Positions 30,766 to 39,360 of a stretch of DNA of 64,000 bases are shown piece by piece. How positions within the stretch are numbered: the first letter of the stretch is position 1; each line of letters starts with the position of its first letter. The notes under the pieces are model-generated. The model did no database searches, was not told the origin of the DNA, and saw only the letters and a program-made list of their open reading frames with translations. This DNA is from a virus: the IMG/VR virus record IMGVR_UViG_3300020198_000012, positions 1 through 64,000 of that record, one strand, 5' to 3'. The position numbers and the translations under genes are program-made.

Positions 30766-31337
30766 CCTTGGTAGTTAACCTTTTTGGTGGACCAGGTAGC
30801 GGGAAATCAACTATAGCTGCTGGAATATTTTCTTTATTAAAATTACACGGAATTAATGCAGAACTTGTTACCGAGTTTCCTAAAGGAGCTGTCTGGGAAA
30901 AGAGATTTAAAGTTTTAGAAAATCAGCTTTATATCCTAGCAAAAGAGTATCATTCAATATGGAGGGTTTATCAGAATCCTGAAGTTGATGTGGTTATAAC
31001 AGATGGCCCTATAATACTATCTTTAGTTTATGGTCAAGGTAGTGAAACCTTTAACAAATTAGTTTTAGAAACTTATAGAAAATTTAAAAATAAGAATTAT
31101 CTTATATCAAGAACGAAAAAATATAACCCTTCAGGTAGAAACCAAACTGAAGAACAAGCTGATGATATAGCTAGGGTTACTAAAATTGTTTTAGATGGTT
31201 ATGGTATTCCATATGAAAGTTATAATGGAAACTGGTTAACTATAAATAAGATAACTAATGAAACTCTTAATGAGCTTGGTATACAACAACAAATTGGATT
31301 ACATGATGTTGAAGAAAGGGATTTGAATGATGGTTAA
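30762..31337 (+). CDS. P-loop kinase-like ATPase (NadR/AAA_28-like)
   Basis: 191 aa. Walker A FGGPGSGKST at 8-17 and VVITDGPIIL as Walker B (about 76-85), with a late Arg-rich lid region (RTKKYNPSGRNQTEE). This matches small nucleoside/nucleotide kinase-like ATPases of the AAA_28 group common in tailed viruses. Its place just before the DpdA-like and phosphoribosyltransferase genes suggests a step in nucleotide salvage or modification. Confidence 0.82.
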   Translation: MTLVVNLFGGPGSGKSTIAAGIFSLLKLHGINAELVTEFPKGAVWEKRFKVLENQLYILAKEYHSIWRVYQNPEVDVVITDGPIILSLVYGQGSETFNKLVLETYRKFKNKNYLISRTKKYNPSGRNQTEEQADDIARVTKIVLDGYGIPYESYNGNWLTINKITNETLNELGIQQQIGLHDVEERDLNDG

Positions 31338-31440
31338 ACATATAAAAAAGGTAATACCTCCACCTGCAGAGTTTGAATTTTGGTTATATTGTGCTTTCAT
31401 AGATTATTGCGGATCTAAGAGGTTGTTAAGAATTGATTAA
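31327..31440 (+). CDS. Small protein (37 aa)
   Basis: AAAGGGA precedes tandem ATGs at 31327/31330. Two cysteines and aromatic centre; no motif. Overlaps both the kinase gene and the DpdA-like gene by about ten bases. Confidence 0.5.
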   Translation: MMVKHIKKVIPPPAEFEFWLYCAFIDYCGSKRLLRID

Positions 31441-32167
31441 ATTAATTTTAGACTATCCAATCTCTTATGTTTATGTTGCACAAGGAGATGCTACGTTTTG
31501 TCTTCCTCAGTATTATAAAGAAAGTGAATTTTATAGAACTACTATAAAAGAACTACAAAAAAATGGAAGAGAAATCATGCTCGATAACGGAGCTTGGGAA
31601 TTTGGTAGGTCAATGCATCCTTTAGAATTCTTAGAAGTTGTAAAGGAATTAAAACCAACTTGGGCAGTTATTCCTGATGTGATGAAAGATGCCGCAGAAA
31701 CAGAGAAATATGCTACAACTTTTCTAACAGCTTTAGCTTTAAAACCTATACCTGAAACTAAATTTATGTTTGCTCCACAAGGAAAGAACATTAAAGAACT
31801 GGTAACTTGTTATAATAATATAGTTTCAAGATTCTACACATTAATTGATATGTTAGCTATACCTAAACATGTAGGAAAGATTATTAACAGGGTCAAGTTT
31901 ACAGATCATCTTTGGGAAAAGGCTATTATTAAATTCCAAAATGTACATTTTTTAGGATTTCATTCTATGAAAGAATTGGAATTTACAGCAGAACAAAGGA
32001 ATTGGAACTTGTTTTCTATTGATACAAAATTTCCAATAAAGAAATCTTTTGGATTTGGATTTAAAAACGAGGATGATTATTATAGAACAACTAGACCTCT
32101 AGGGGTGATGCAACTAGAACAATCAGTGGCAATTTTCCAACGAAGTTTAGGAGATACAGGATGGTAA
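31433..32167 (+). CDS. DpdA-like 7-deazaguanine DNA transglycosylase
   Basis: 244 aa. MLDNGAWEFG at 49-58 and WAVIPDVMKD at 77-86 match the two Asp-bearing strands of the tRNA-guanine transglycosylase fold as seen in phage DpdA proteins; F-GFHSMKEL and the late SIDTKFP fit the same barrel. DpdA swaps guanine in DNA for preQ0 or a derivative. The same transcription unit encodes FolE, QueD, QueE and QueC, the preQ0 makers, which strongly supports this assignment. The tRNA zinc-binding C-terminus is missing, as expected for a DNA-acting form. TTG start with AGAGG upstream. Confidence 0.8.
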   Translation: MIKLILDYPISYVYVAQGDATFCLPQYYKESEFYRTTIKELQKNGREIMLDNGAWEFGRSMHPLEFLEVVKELKPTWAVIPDVMKDAAETEKYATTFLTALALKPIPETKFMFAPQGKNIKELVTCYNNIVSRFYTLIDMLAIPKHVGKIINRVKFTDHLWEKAIIKFQNVHFLGFHSMKELEFTAEQRNWNLFSIDTKFPIKKSFGFGFKNEDDYYRTTRPLGVMQLEQSVAIFQRSLGDTGW

Positions 32168-32180
32168 ATATGATGCGATT

Positions 32181-32681
32181 ATGAAACCTAAAATTATTAG
32201 AGTTCCTTGGGAAGTGATAGAAGATTGTTGCAAAATTATTGCTGAGAATATTAAAGGACAAGATCGTAATACTCTTATTTTAGGAATTAAAAATGGAGGA
32301 GTTATCCCAGCTATGATTGTTCATAAACTGTTAGGAACTCCTTATACGTTTGATATTATAGAAGGTTATCCTAGAAATGCTGAATATGTTTATGCGAAAA
32401 TGAACGGTTATAAGAATGTGCTTTTTATAGATGATATTAATGATTCAGGAGATACTATAAATAATTTTGGCAAATTGATTAAAAAGGCTTGTGAAATGCA
32501 TCCTTCCTTTGATCCTAATTTTGCTTTCTTTACTTTATTTGCAAGAAAATCTTCTAACGCTGTTTCAAATAGTGCACTTGTTGTTGACCATGAAAACTGG
32601 TTTAGGTTTGCATGGGAACTTCAAGAGCAACCTAAAAGAAATAGGGATTTGCTTCAATGCAAGTTCCCGCGGCTTGGATAG
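32181..32681 (+). CDS. Phosphoribosyltransferase
   Basis: 166 aa type I PRTase. The PRPP loop VLFIDDINDSGDT at 80-92 is diagnostic, and LGIKNGGVIPA (34-44) is the pyrophosphate loop. Purine PRTases move a base onto PRPP. Placed between the DpdA-like and polymerase genes, it may salvage the guanine released by base exchange, or act on a deazaguanine. The partner base cannot be read from sequence. Confidence 0.87.
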   Translation: MKPKIIRVPWEVIEDCCKIIAENIKGQDRNTLILGIKNGGVIPAMIVHKLLGTPYTFDIIEGYPRNAEYVYAKMNGYKNVLFIDDINDSGDTINNFGKLIKKACEMHPSFDPNFAFFTLFARKSSNAVSNSALVVDHENWFRFAWELQEQPKRNRDLLQCKFPRLG

Positions 32682-32738
32682 GTAAACAAGCTAAAATAAT
32701 AGTAGAAGTTTAATTATTACTTTTACTAGGGCAATTTA

Positions 32739-35192
32739 ATGAAATATCGTAAAATAGATGTAGTGAGGCAAGATTTAACTTCATCACAAAATCTTGTTGT
32801 TATAGCTAGGAGAGAAGACGGACAAAAGTTTGAAATTAAAGTAGAAAATCTTCCAAGTTATTTTTTCCTTCCTATTAAACCTGAATATCCACCTAATCTA
32901 TTAGCCAAAGTAAAGAGCATAGAAGGAGGATATAAATCTATTTATGGAAAAGAGTTATGGAAAATTACTACTTGGAAATCTCAAGATACTAATCTTTTAA
33001 GAAAAGGATATGATCATCACGAAGCTGATATCCTTTGGACTGAAAGAGCTTGTATTGATCTTAAACTAACAGACGGTTTTAGATATGAGAATAATCAAAT
33101 AATTCCTGATAACGATGTTGATCATATAAAGTTAAGAACCTGGGTTTTGGATATAGAGGTTATTACTCCTCCTAGTGTTTTCGCTAGTTATGAAAATCCT
33201 AAATATCAAACAGCTTGTATAGTTTTTTATGATTCTTATGATAAAAGGATATTTACTTTATCAACTAAATATGTCGATGAAAAAACAATGTTTGAAGAAC
33301 TGTTCCAATTATTAGAAGAAAAGAAACCTGATATTATTACTGGATGGAATATTTCTTTTGATATTTCTTGGTTATTGAAAAGAGCAGAAGCTTTAAAGTT
33401 AGATCCTAGAAGATTTTCACCTATTAAACATTATATAGCTCCAAGGGAATACCAGAGAATGCATGGGTTTAAAATTGTCATAGCAGAAATTCCTGGAATA
33501 ATTGTATTTGATGGATTGGAAGCTTATAAAATAAAGAAAAATCCTTCAGGACAATTAAGCAGTTATAATTTACATAGTGTAGCAGAAAAAGAATTAGATA
33601 ATTTACAATGGGAAGATTTAGGATCCAGGATAGAAGAATCTTGGAAAAAGAACCCACAAGATGTAATTGACTATTGTAAACAAGATGTTGATGTAGAACG
33701 ACAAATTATATTTAAAGAAAATCTTATTGACCAATCCTTGACTCTTTGTAGATTGAGTGGTTGTACTTTGCCACAGACTACCAAAAAAGAACAGATTATT
33801 GATCACGCTATTTTGCTTAGAAGAGGAAATAGGATTTTACCTTCTAAGAAAAGGTCTATATTAAAAGATCAAGGAATAGATTATTTACCTGAAGAAGTTA
33901 AAGTTAAAGGAGCAGTGGTTTTAAAACCTTCTCCTGGAATTCATTATAACATAGGAGTATTTGATGCAGCTGCCCTATATCCTTCTATAATTGTTGGATT
34001 TAATATTTCACCTGAAGTAAAGGATGTTAATGGATCTATAAAGATTCATACAGAATGGGATGAAGAAAAGAAGAATAATTTAACAGGAAAGAAAGAGATT
34101 TTGCATGTTGTAAAGGATTTTGCGTTTAAAAACCCAAAAGAACAAATAGGAATTATCCCTGAAGCTATCAAGGAATTTAGAGAGTTGAGAGAACAGGTGA
34201 GAGAGAGGAAAAGACTGGCTGAGGAGCAGTATGGCCATGATTCACCCCAATTTAAAGCTTTAGAAGAAGAGGATACTGCTGATAAATTTATTATAACTTC
34301 CTTTTATGGAGTAAATGGGTTTGCAGGATTTAGGCTCTATGATCCTGATTGTGCTAATGCAATAACTGCAGTTGGAAGACAGTTTATTGAAGGACTGGTT
34401 CCTTACCTAGGGAAGAGAGGGTTTCCAGTAGAATATGGTGATACAGATTCTGTGTTTGTTAAATTAAATACCGTTAATGACGGCGATACTGTTAGTAAAT
34501 TAATTTCAGAATTCCTAACTGAAAAATTAAGATCTATGGGAGTTAACGAAGGAGCTATACAAGTTAAATTTGAAAAATTCTTTGAATGGTGTATTTTTAA
34601 ACAAAGAGAAATTAGAAAAGGAGTTTATGAACCAGTAAAGAAGAAATATGTGGCCCATATGACATGGACTGAAGGACTTGGTGGAAAAATGGAACCTACT
34701 GATTATATGTATATTAGAGGATTTGAAACTAGACGATCAGACAGTAGTCCTATATTAAAAGATACTATGAAACAATTTTTTAATTATATGCAAAAAAATC
34801 AATTTGATGAAGCTATTAAAGTTTTAAAAAAGGTAAAGAAAAATTGGAATAACTATTCTCCAATAGATATTGCTATCCCAAAGAAAATAACAACTTTAAA
34901 CCCTAAAACAGACAATCCTTGGATTAGAGGAATTACCTATGGAAAACAACTTGGATGGCGATATGATGATCAAAGTGCAGTGCAATTACTTTATCTTTCT
35001 TATTCTGGAGGAAAGAATATGGATGTGATATGTTTACAAAAACATCATTCATTACCTAGCGATTTTAAAATAGATTACAATATGATGTTTGAAAAAGTTA
35101 TACAAAATAAATTTGAGGATTTAATTGATGCTATGGGGAAAGATTGGAAGATTGATATTGAAGGACTGAAAACTTTAGAAGGATGGTTTTGA
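32739..35192 (+). CDS. polB: Family B DNA polymerase with 3'-5' exonuclease
   Basis: 817 aa. Exonuclease motifs: Exo I LDIE (D138, E140), Exo II GWNISFDIS (N204, D208), Exo III YCKQDVD (Y312, D316). Polymerase motifs: A FDAAALYPSII (408-418), with Ala where most have Ser, B KFIITSFYG (516-524), and C YGDTDS (566-571). All catalytic acids are present. This is the viral replicative polymerase. It is similar in length to archaeal PolB, and a TP-primed insertion is not obvious. ATG follows TAGGGCAATTTA; a possible TATA lies at about 32706. Confidence 0.96.
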   Translation: MKYRKIDVVRQDLTSSQNLVVIARREDGQKFEIKVENLPSYFFLPIKPEYPPNLLAKVKSIEGGYKSIYGKELWKITTWKSQDTNLLRKGYDHHEADILWTERACIDLKLTDGFRYENNQIIPDNDVDHIKLRTWVLDIEVITPPSVFASYENPKYQTACIVFYDSYDKRIFTLSTKYVDEKTMFEELFQLLEEKKPDIITGWNISFDISWLLKRAEALKLDPRRFSPIKHYIAPREYQRMHGFKIVIAEIPGIIVFDGLEAYKIKKNPSGQLSSYNLHSVAEKELDNLQWEDLGSRIEESWKKNPQDVIDYCKQDVDVERQIIFKENLIDQSLTLCRLSGCTLPQTTKKEQIIDHAILLRRGNRILPSKKRSILKDQGIDYLPEEVKVKGAVVLKPSPGIHYNIGVFDAAALYPSIIVGFNISPEVKDVNGSIKIHTEWDEEKKNNLTGKKEILHVVKDFAFKNPKEQIGIIPEAIKEFRELREQVRERKRLAEEQYGHDSPQFKALEEEDTADKFIITSFYGVNGFAGFRLYDPDCANAITAVGRQFIEGLVPYLGKRGFPVEYGDTDSVFVKLNTVNDGDTVSKLISEFLTEKLRSMGVNEGAIQVKFEKFFEWCIFKQREIRKGVYEPVKKKYVAHMTWTEGLGGKMEPTDYMYIRGFETRRSDSSPILKDTMKQFFNYMQKNQFDEAIKVLKKVKKNWNNYSPIDIAIPKKITTLNPKTDNPWIRGITYGKQLGWRYDDQSAVQLLYLSYSGGKNMDVICLQKHHSLPSDFKIDYNMMFEKVIQNKFEDLIDAMGKDWKIDIEGLKTLEGWF

Positions 35193-35217
35193 AAATATTA
35201 CTAATTGAGTGGACGCA

Positions 35218-35348
35218 TGTTTAATAAAGTAAAAGATCCTTATGAAAGATATAAGCTATGGTTAGATTTTATAAGAGATTTATCAATAATTGGAGGAGGA
35301 ATAACCGGTAATATTATTATCATTACTTTGGTTTTATCTAGTAAATGA
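35218..35348 (+). CDS. Single-span membrane mini-protein (43 aa)
   Basis: Charged N-terminal half, then a hydrophobic segment (about 23-42). TTG 35206 is an alternative in-frame start. Stop overlaps the next ATG (ATGA). Pairs with the next membrane protein. Confidence 0.55.
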
Positions 35349-35647
35349 CTTTTTATGATAGTTTTAAAAATACTATTTGCAAGGCATTCTCTAGTTTTTG
35401 GAAGTGGTATTCTTCCAAATTAGTTCATTCTGTAACGATTACTCTGATAGTTCATCTGTTACAAATTCCACATTTTATATGGGCAGGAGATGTTTATTTA
35501 AGAATAGGAATGATTTCTTATATCAATCCTGTAATTGATTTCCTTTTATACGGCATAGATTTAATAGAACTTCCTAGTTTATTTAATGTGTTATTGCTGT
35601 GGTTATACCATGTGAAAAACAAGAAAACCTTTACCAAACCAACATAA
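35345..35647 (+). CDS. Membrane protein (100 aa)
   Basis: Two or three hydrophobic stretches (about 28-48, 55-78 and 78-90) with basic ends. No family recognised. Lies between PolB and small zinc genes. Confidence 0.65.
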   Translation: MTFYDSFKNTICKAFSSFWKWYSSKLVHSVTITLIVHLLQIPHFIWAGDVYLRIGMISYINPVIDFLLYGIDLIELPSLFNVLLLWLYHVKNKKTFTKPT

Positions 35648-35751
35648 GGTTACCTTGTAGAATTTGCCGACATGAATCAGCTTGTGTTACACAGGGATAT
35701 TGTATAGCACATTATAAAGAATTGTTAACAAATGTGATATTAAATGGTTGA
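35599..35751 (+). CDS. Zinc-binding mini-protein (50 aa), GTG start
   Basis: C5, CRIC (20-23), C29 and C35 could hold one zinc. It overlaps the membrane protein by 49 bases and the next gene by eight. The weak start signal keeps confidence moderate. Confidence 0.45.
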   Translation: MVIPCEKQENLYQTNIRLPCRICRHESACVTQGYCIAHYKELLTNVILNG

Positions 35752-36010
35752 TTATCCTGAAGACGATGATGATATTATCGATAATGCGTTCGATTTGAGA
35801 TCAGATATGCCTCCTGGAATATTCCAAGACACCGAGCCTGTTGATCCTAATACTATAGTAAAAGGATGTAAAGCTTGTATTTTTTCTGTTTACGAATATC
35901 CTGAAAATAAAACCAAAGGATTTTGGAATTTCTGTCCTACATGTGGTTCAATGCTAGAAAAAGGAAGGATTATAGACTTTCATCCGGAAAATGTAGATGA
36001 CGGCACTTAA
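35744..36010 (+). CDS. Zinc-ribbon protein (88 aa)
   Basis: Acidic N-terminal 40 residues (DDDD-rich) then a ribbon with C-x2-C (KGCKACIF) and CPTCG. Zinc ribbons with acidic tails can act as nucleic-acid mimics or protein adaptors. Overlaps both neighbours. Confidence 0.7.
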   Translation: MVDYPEDDDDIIDNAFDLRSDMPPGIFQDTEPVDPNTIVKGCKACIFSVYEYPENKTKGFWNFCPTCGSMLEKGRIIDFHPENVDDGT

Positions 36011-36167
36011 AAAATATATAAAAGAAGTTATCAATCTAATGTTTGATGGGATTGATAATGTTCCCTGTTTAAATTGTGAAGAACCTACCTATATTAGATA
36101 TGATAGGAAATATAAGGGATTAGTAGGAAGTTGTACAAAGTGTGATATTAGTTGGCGGGAAAGTTAG
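35997..36167 (+). CDS. Zinc-ribbon mini-protein (56 aa)
   Basis: C24-x2-C27 and C46-x2-C49 with a beta-hairpin-like linker. Overlaps both neighbours (14-16 bases), a typical arrangement for real small genes in this operon. Confidence 0.62.
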   Translation: MTALKKYIKEVINLMFDGIDNVPCLNCEEPTYIRYDRKYKGLVGSCTKCDISWRES

Positions 36168-36976
36168 ATAAAAAATTAATTCCTATAAGAAAGACAGCTT
36201 TCTTAATGTATAAACATTGCCCTAAACAATTTGAATTTTTCTACAATTCAGGGGATTATTATAACTATGGAGAATCTAAAGGAGCTTCTCCTGCTTTAAT
36301 AAGAGGAACAGCGTTTCATAAAGGATGTGACAAGTTCTTTAATGGGTTTGATGTTAATTATTGTAAAGATTTAAATTCAAAACAAATTGGAGAATATATG
36401 AGCCACCATATTCAAGAAACTAATGACGATGAGATTAATACCTGGTTTAGCTTCTTTTTAGAGTATGAGCAAAGAAGGTTTGAACAATTAAGAGAGGAAA
36501 ATAAATTGCAATATTATTTACCAGCAGCAAAAGAACTAGAAATATCCATGCCTGATTTAATAGATAGGACAGGTCATGTTGATAGAATAGATCAAATTTC
36601 TGAGGATGAGTTAATGATTGTAGAATATAAAACAGGAAAAAGTTACGATATGGACAAACCTGATAGGGTCACTTCAATGAATGCTGAGATTGGATTTTAT
36701 GTAACCATTCTCCAGGGAATTAATAAATTTCCAAAACAAAAGATTATTAAATGGTGTGTAATAAATCCAACATTAGAAAAAGTGTGGATAAATTCGATAT
36801 CAAAGGTAACACTAACGTCTGTTGACAAGAATTATAAATCTTTAGTGGAAAAACTTGTCAACAAAGAACCCTTTGAGAAAAATATAAATGATCTTTGTAT
36901 GTACTGTCCTTATTTTAACCAGTGTCTTTATAACAAAGAAGAAGGATTAAATATTAAAGTGGAGGAATTAAAGTAA
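36152..36976 (+). CDS. Cas4/RecB-like PD-(D/E)XK nuclease with Fe-S cysteines
   Basis: 274 aa. C23 in HCPKQFEF, H56, D144 in GHVDRI and E158-x-K160 in VEYKTG form the RecB-family active site; a C-terminal CMYCPYFNQC (about 253-262) completes the four-Cys Fe-S cluster of Cas4/AddB-type nucleases. Such enzymes resect DNA ends in archaeal viruses. Situated among replication genes, with no CRISPR nearby, so recombination or genome processing is favoured. TTG start with overlap. Confidence 0.87.
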   Translation: MAGKLDKKLIPIRKTAFLMYKHCPKQFEFFYNSGDYYNYGESKGASPALIRGTAFHKGCDKFFNGFDVNYCKDLNSKQIGEYMSHHIQETNDDEINTWFSFFLEYEQRRFEQLREENKLQYYLPAAKELEISMPDLIDRTGHVDRIDQISEDELMIVEYKTGKSYDMDKPDRVTSMNAEIGFYVTILQGINKFPKQKIIKWCVINPTLEKVWINSISKVTLTSVDKNYKSLVEKLVNKEPFEKNINDLCMYCPYFNQCLYNKEEGLNIKVEELK

Positions 36977-37011
36977 TGTTTGAAATTTTAGGAAAAAGGA
37001 GTTTAAAATAA

Positions 37012-37404
37012 ATGCCTAGAATATATGTAGCAGGACCAATATTAAATGGTCATACTCTTCCGTTAGAAGAAGGTATAAAGAATGTTAATAAAGCTTTCTT
37101 GGTTGGATATGAGTTAATGAAAAAAGGATGGTCTCCTTTTATTCCACAAGGATCTCTTTACATGTCAATGTATTTAAAAAAAGAAACAGGGGTTTTCCCA
37201 TCTTGGGAAACCTGGATGGCTTTGGATAGTGCATATATTTCAGTTTGCCAAGCATTGTTTTATATTGGCTCTTCTAAAGGAGCAAACAGGGAATTAGACT
37301 GGGCAAAAGAACATGGATTAATTATTTATTATAAGCTAGAAGATGTACCTGAGGTAAAACCTGATACATCTTTGTTGAACTATAAAGAATCTAAAAAGGT
37401 ATAA
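37012..37404 (+). CDS. DUF4406 / nucleoside 2-deoxyribosyltransferase-like protein
   Basis: 130 aa. RIYVAGPI at 3-10, a G-W-x-PFIPQG loop and DSAYISVCQALFYIGSSKGANRELDWA-type second half match the deoxyribosyltransferase-like Rossmann fold. These proteins act on the N-glycosidic bond of (deoxy)nucleosides. In this neighbourhood, between a Cas4-like nuclease and QueD, a role in handling modified bases or nucleotides is likely. AAGGAG upstream. Confidence 0.8.
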   Translation: MPRIYVAGPILNGHTLPLEEGIKNVNKAFLVGYELMKKGWSPFIPQGSLYMSMYLKKETGVFPSWETWMALDSAYISVCQALFYIGSSKGANRELDWAKEHGLIIYYKLEDVPEVKPDTSLLNYKESKKV

Positions 37405-37407
37405 AAT

Positions 37408-37611
37408 ATGTTTGAAAAACCTAAAGAAGTTAATAACATTTTAAAGATGTTTGCAGAGAAGATTTATCTTACTAGCAAGCAATATGACCTTAACACTGAA
37501 GAAGGAAAAGCCATTTTTATGGCTGAGACAATGTTGAATTTGGCTAGTTTTGGTTATGCCTTTTTGATTGACGTGGCATCAAAATTAAACAGTAAACAAG
37601 AAAATGAATAA
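37408..37611 (+). CDS. Helical protein (67 aa)
   Basis: Not recognised. All-helical, no cysteines. Three bases after the previous stop and overlapping the next gene by eight. Confidence 0.65.
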   Translation: MFEKPKEVNNILKMFAEKIYLTSKQYDLNTEEGKAIFMAETMLNLASFGYAFLIDVASKLNSKQENE

Positions 37612-37957
37612 AGAAATAGAATTTAGAATAAAAAAGTTTACAGAAGAATGTGATAAACTTGTTTTCTCGATTAAAGATGTTGATTATAATCATGGAGGAA
37701 TAGATGTCCAACATTATTTTCCTTTTGGATGGCATAGTGTTATGCATGATATTACAAAGAAATATAATAGGTTAATGGCCTTGCTTTCTTCAGGAAAACC
37801 ACCTGCTAATGAATCTATAGATGATAATTTTAAAGATCTTTGCAATTATGTTAGAATTGGTTATGCGGTATTAAAATCCCAAGAAGCTTTTGATGAGGTG
37901 AAAAAAACTTTGCCAAAGAAAAAATCAATGAAAAGAAGAAAAAGAACAGGATATTAA
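37604..37957 (+). CDS. Helical protein with basic tail (117 aa)
   Basis: Not recognised. Helical with an HYFPFGWHSVMHD segment in the middle and a very basic C-terminus (KKKSMKRRKRTGY), suggesting nucleic-acid contact. Directly abuts queD. Confidence 0.68.
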   Translation: MNKEIEFRIKKFTEECDKLVFSIKDVDYNHGGIDVQHYFPFGWHSVMHDITKKYNRLMALLSSGKPPANESIDDNFKDLCNYVRIGYAVLKSQEAFDEVKKTLPKKKSMKRRKRTGY

Positions 37958-38443
37958 ATGATTCATAGGGTTTACAAACATCATTGTCGTTATCAACATA
38001 ATGTTGAGGACAATCCTGAACTAATAGATAAAGCTTGTTTAACACCTCATAAACATGGATTTTATCCAAATAATCCTTGCGCTATAGAGTTTATTTTAGC
38101 TACTGAAAAATGGATTGATTTTAAGACTATAAAACAAGTGGCTATTGATACACTAAAGATTATAGCTGAATCTGATGATGTGCGTACTGATGGTTCACTA
38201 GCAGATGAGCAATTTGGTCCTTTACCTTTTTATGATTTTGGAACTAAAGATACTGAAACCTTGATTGAAGAATTATATAGGACTTTTATGAAGAAATTAC
38301 CACTTAAATATAAACCAGCTATGCTACAAATTTGGATGGACGAGACTAATAAATATTCAGTTTGGTATGATGGCGGATCTTTAAAGTTAATTAGTGATTC
38401 AGGATATCAGTTTCCTGGAACAGCTTTTATTAACCAACCCTAA
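37958..38443 (+). CDS. queD: QueD-like 6-carboxy-tetrahydropterin synthase
   Basis: 161 aa. C27 and the HKHGFY motif (H31, H33) with an upstream His near residue 8 match the QueD zinc site; DFKTIKQ (54-60), a TETLIEELY helix and the late MDETNKYSVWYD (about 127-138) complete the fold. The enzyme turns dihydroneopterin triphosphate into 6-carboxy-tetrahydropterin, the second step of preQ0 synthesis. Sequence is divergent, but QueE, FolE and QueC in the same unit support it. Confidence 0.8.
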   Translation: MIHRVYKHHCRYQHNVEDNPELIDKACLTPHKHGFYPNNPCAIEFILATEKWIDFKTIKQVAIDTLKIIAESDDVRTDGSLADEQFGPLPFYDFGTKDTETLIEELYRTFMKKLPLKYKPAMLQIWMDETNKYSVWYDGGSLKLISDSGYQFPGTAFINQP

Positions 38444-38673
38444 TGCCTCAAACAGTCTCTGCTCCTTGTAGGTACTGTTATGGTTCTGGAGGAATAAGAA
38501 AAAGAGATATGATTGGTAGGATAACTATACATCAATGCAAAATGTGTGGAGGAACTGGCACTAGACTAGTGGTTTACGGATCAGGTGAATGGAGGATTGC
38601 TAAACAAATTGTTAAAGGATTATGGCCTGGAATTAGGAAACATAATAATGATAGGGGATGGAATAGACGATGA
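38443..38673 (+). CDS. DnaJ-type CR zinc protein (76 aa)
   Basis: Two C-x2-C-x-G-x-G repeats (CRYCYGSG and CKMCGGTG) form one zinc module of the DnaJ cysteine-rich domain, followed by a basic tail. No J domain is attached. May act as a small chaperone-like or nucleic-acid-binding factor. Overlaps queD by one base and the next gene by four. Confidence 0.75.
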   Translation: MPQTVSAPCRYCYGSGGIRKRDMIGRITIHQCKMCGGTGTRLVVYGSGEWRIAKQIVKGLWPGIRKHNNDRGWNRR

Positions 38674-38783
38674 TGGTATTAATAATTGCCTTTGGTATTG
38701 CCTTTGCTGGTTGGGGAATTGCAATACTAGAGTGTTGGGAAGACTATGAAATTGAAAAGATCCTTTCTAAAAGGTCGAAATGA
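38670..38783 (+). CDS. Single-span membrane mini-protein (37 aa)
   Basis: Hydrophobic residues 2-20 followed by a charged tail; ATGATG start overlaps the previous TGA. Too short for a family. A further 17-residue frame follows at 38780-38833 but is not called. Confidence 0.5.
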   Translation: MMVLIIAFGIAFAGWGIAILECWEDYEIEKILSKRSK

Positions 38784-38850
38784 CTGATATATCTAACTGG
38801 CCTTCTACAATACATCGAATGGATAAAAAATAGAATTTAAGGATACTCCC

Positions 38851-38866
38851 TAGTTTTAAAGTAAAG
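38851..38866 (+). promoter_or_regulatory. Possible TATA-box promoter
   Basis: TAGTTTTAAAGTAAAG lies about 31 nt before the ATG at 38891, with AATAATTATTATTTA between, resembling the initiators of other promoters here. Confidence 0.45.
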
Positions 38867-38890
38867 TAAAAATAATTATTATTTACAGTT

Positions 38891-39280
38891 ATGTATAATG
38901 AAATTATAAAAAATCTCTATGTAGGAGATATTGAAGATGTTCTTCGATTTGAAAAAGATCATCCTGAAGGTAGGATCTTTTGTGTTTTGGAAATTAGACC
39001 AGAAGAAGAACCTATAGATGCTCACCATATTCCTCTTTGCAAGGAAATTAGTGGACAACTAAGGGTTAATTATGTTAATAAACGAGTTTTGTTAAAACTA
39101 ATACATGAACACTTGATTAGAGGAAGAAAGGTGTTAGTACATTGTGGAGCTGGAATAGAAAGATCTCCTTTAGCGGTGGCTTGTTATTTAAAAGACTATC
39201 ATGATTTATCATTAGACGAGGCTTATAAAATTGTTAAAGACCATAAACCACAAGCACAGGATAGAAGAGATTGGTTATAA
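38891..39280 (+). CDS. Dual-specificity protein phosphatase
   Basis: 129 aa. HCGAGIERS at 84-92 is the cysteine phosphatase P-loop (C85 nucleophile, R91). The N-terminal NLYVGDIEDV is the typical DSP opening. Such enzymes remove phosphate from Tyr/Ser/Thr or from RNA 5' ends and phosphoinositides. A virus could use it on host signalling or on nucleotides; context among preQ0 genes gives no firm answer. Own promoter possible. Confidence 0.87.
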   Translation: MYNEIIKNLYVGDIEDVLRFEKDHPEGRIFCVLEIRPEEEPIDAHHIPLCKEISGQLRVNYVNKRVLLKLIHEHLIRGRKVLVHCGAGIERSPLAVACYLKDYHDLSLDEAYKIVKDHKPQAQDRRDWL

Positions 39281-39360
39281 CAACAGGAAGTTGTAGAGGA
39301 TGTGGATTATGGAAAACTACTATCAATCCAGACGATGGATATTGTGGAGATTGTAATTAA
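39271..39360 (+). CDS. Zinc-ribbon mini-protein (29 aa), TTG start
   Basis: C-x2-C at 8-11 and C-x2-C at 25-28 in a minimal ribbon. Overlaps the phosphatase by ten bases and the queE start by one (TAATG). Confidence 0.5.
   Translation: MVITTGSCRGCGLWKTTINPDDGYCGDCN

Noticed and set aside
36152-36976. Cas4-like nuclease as part of a CRISPR adaptation module
   Set aside because: No Cas1, Cas2 or CRISPR repeat is seen; similar nucleases are common among archaeal virus replication genes.
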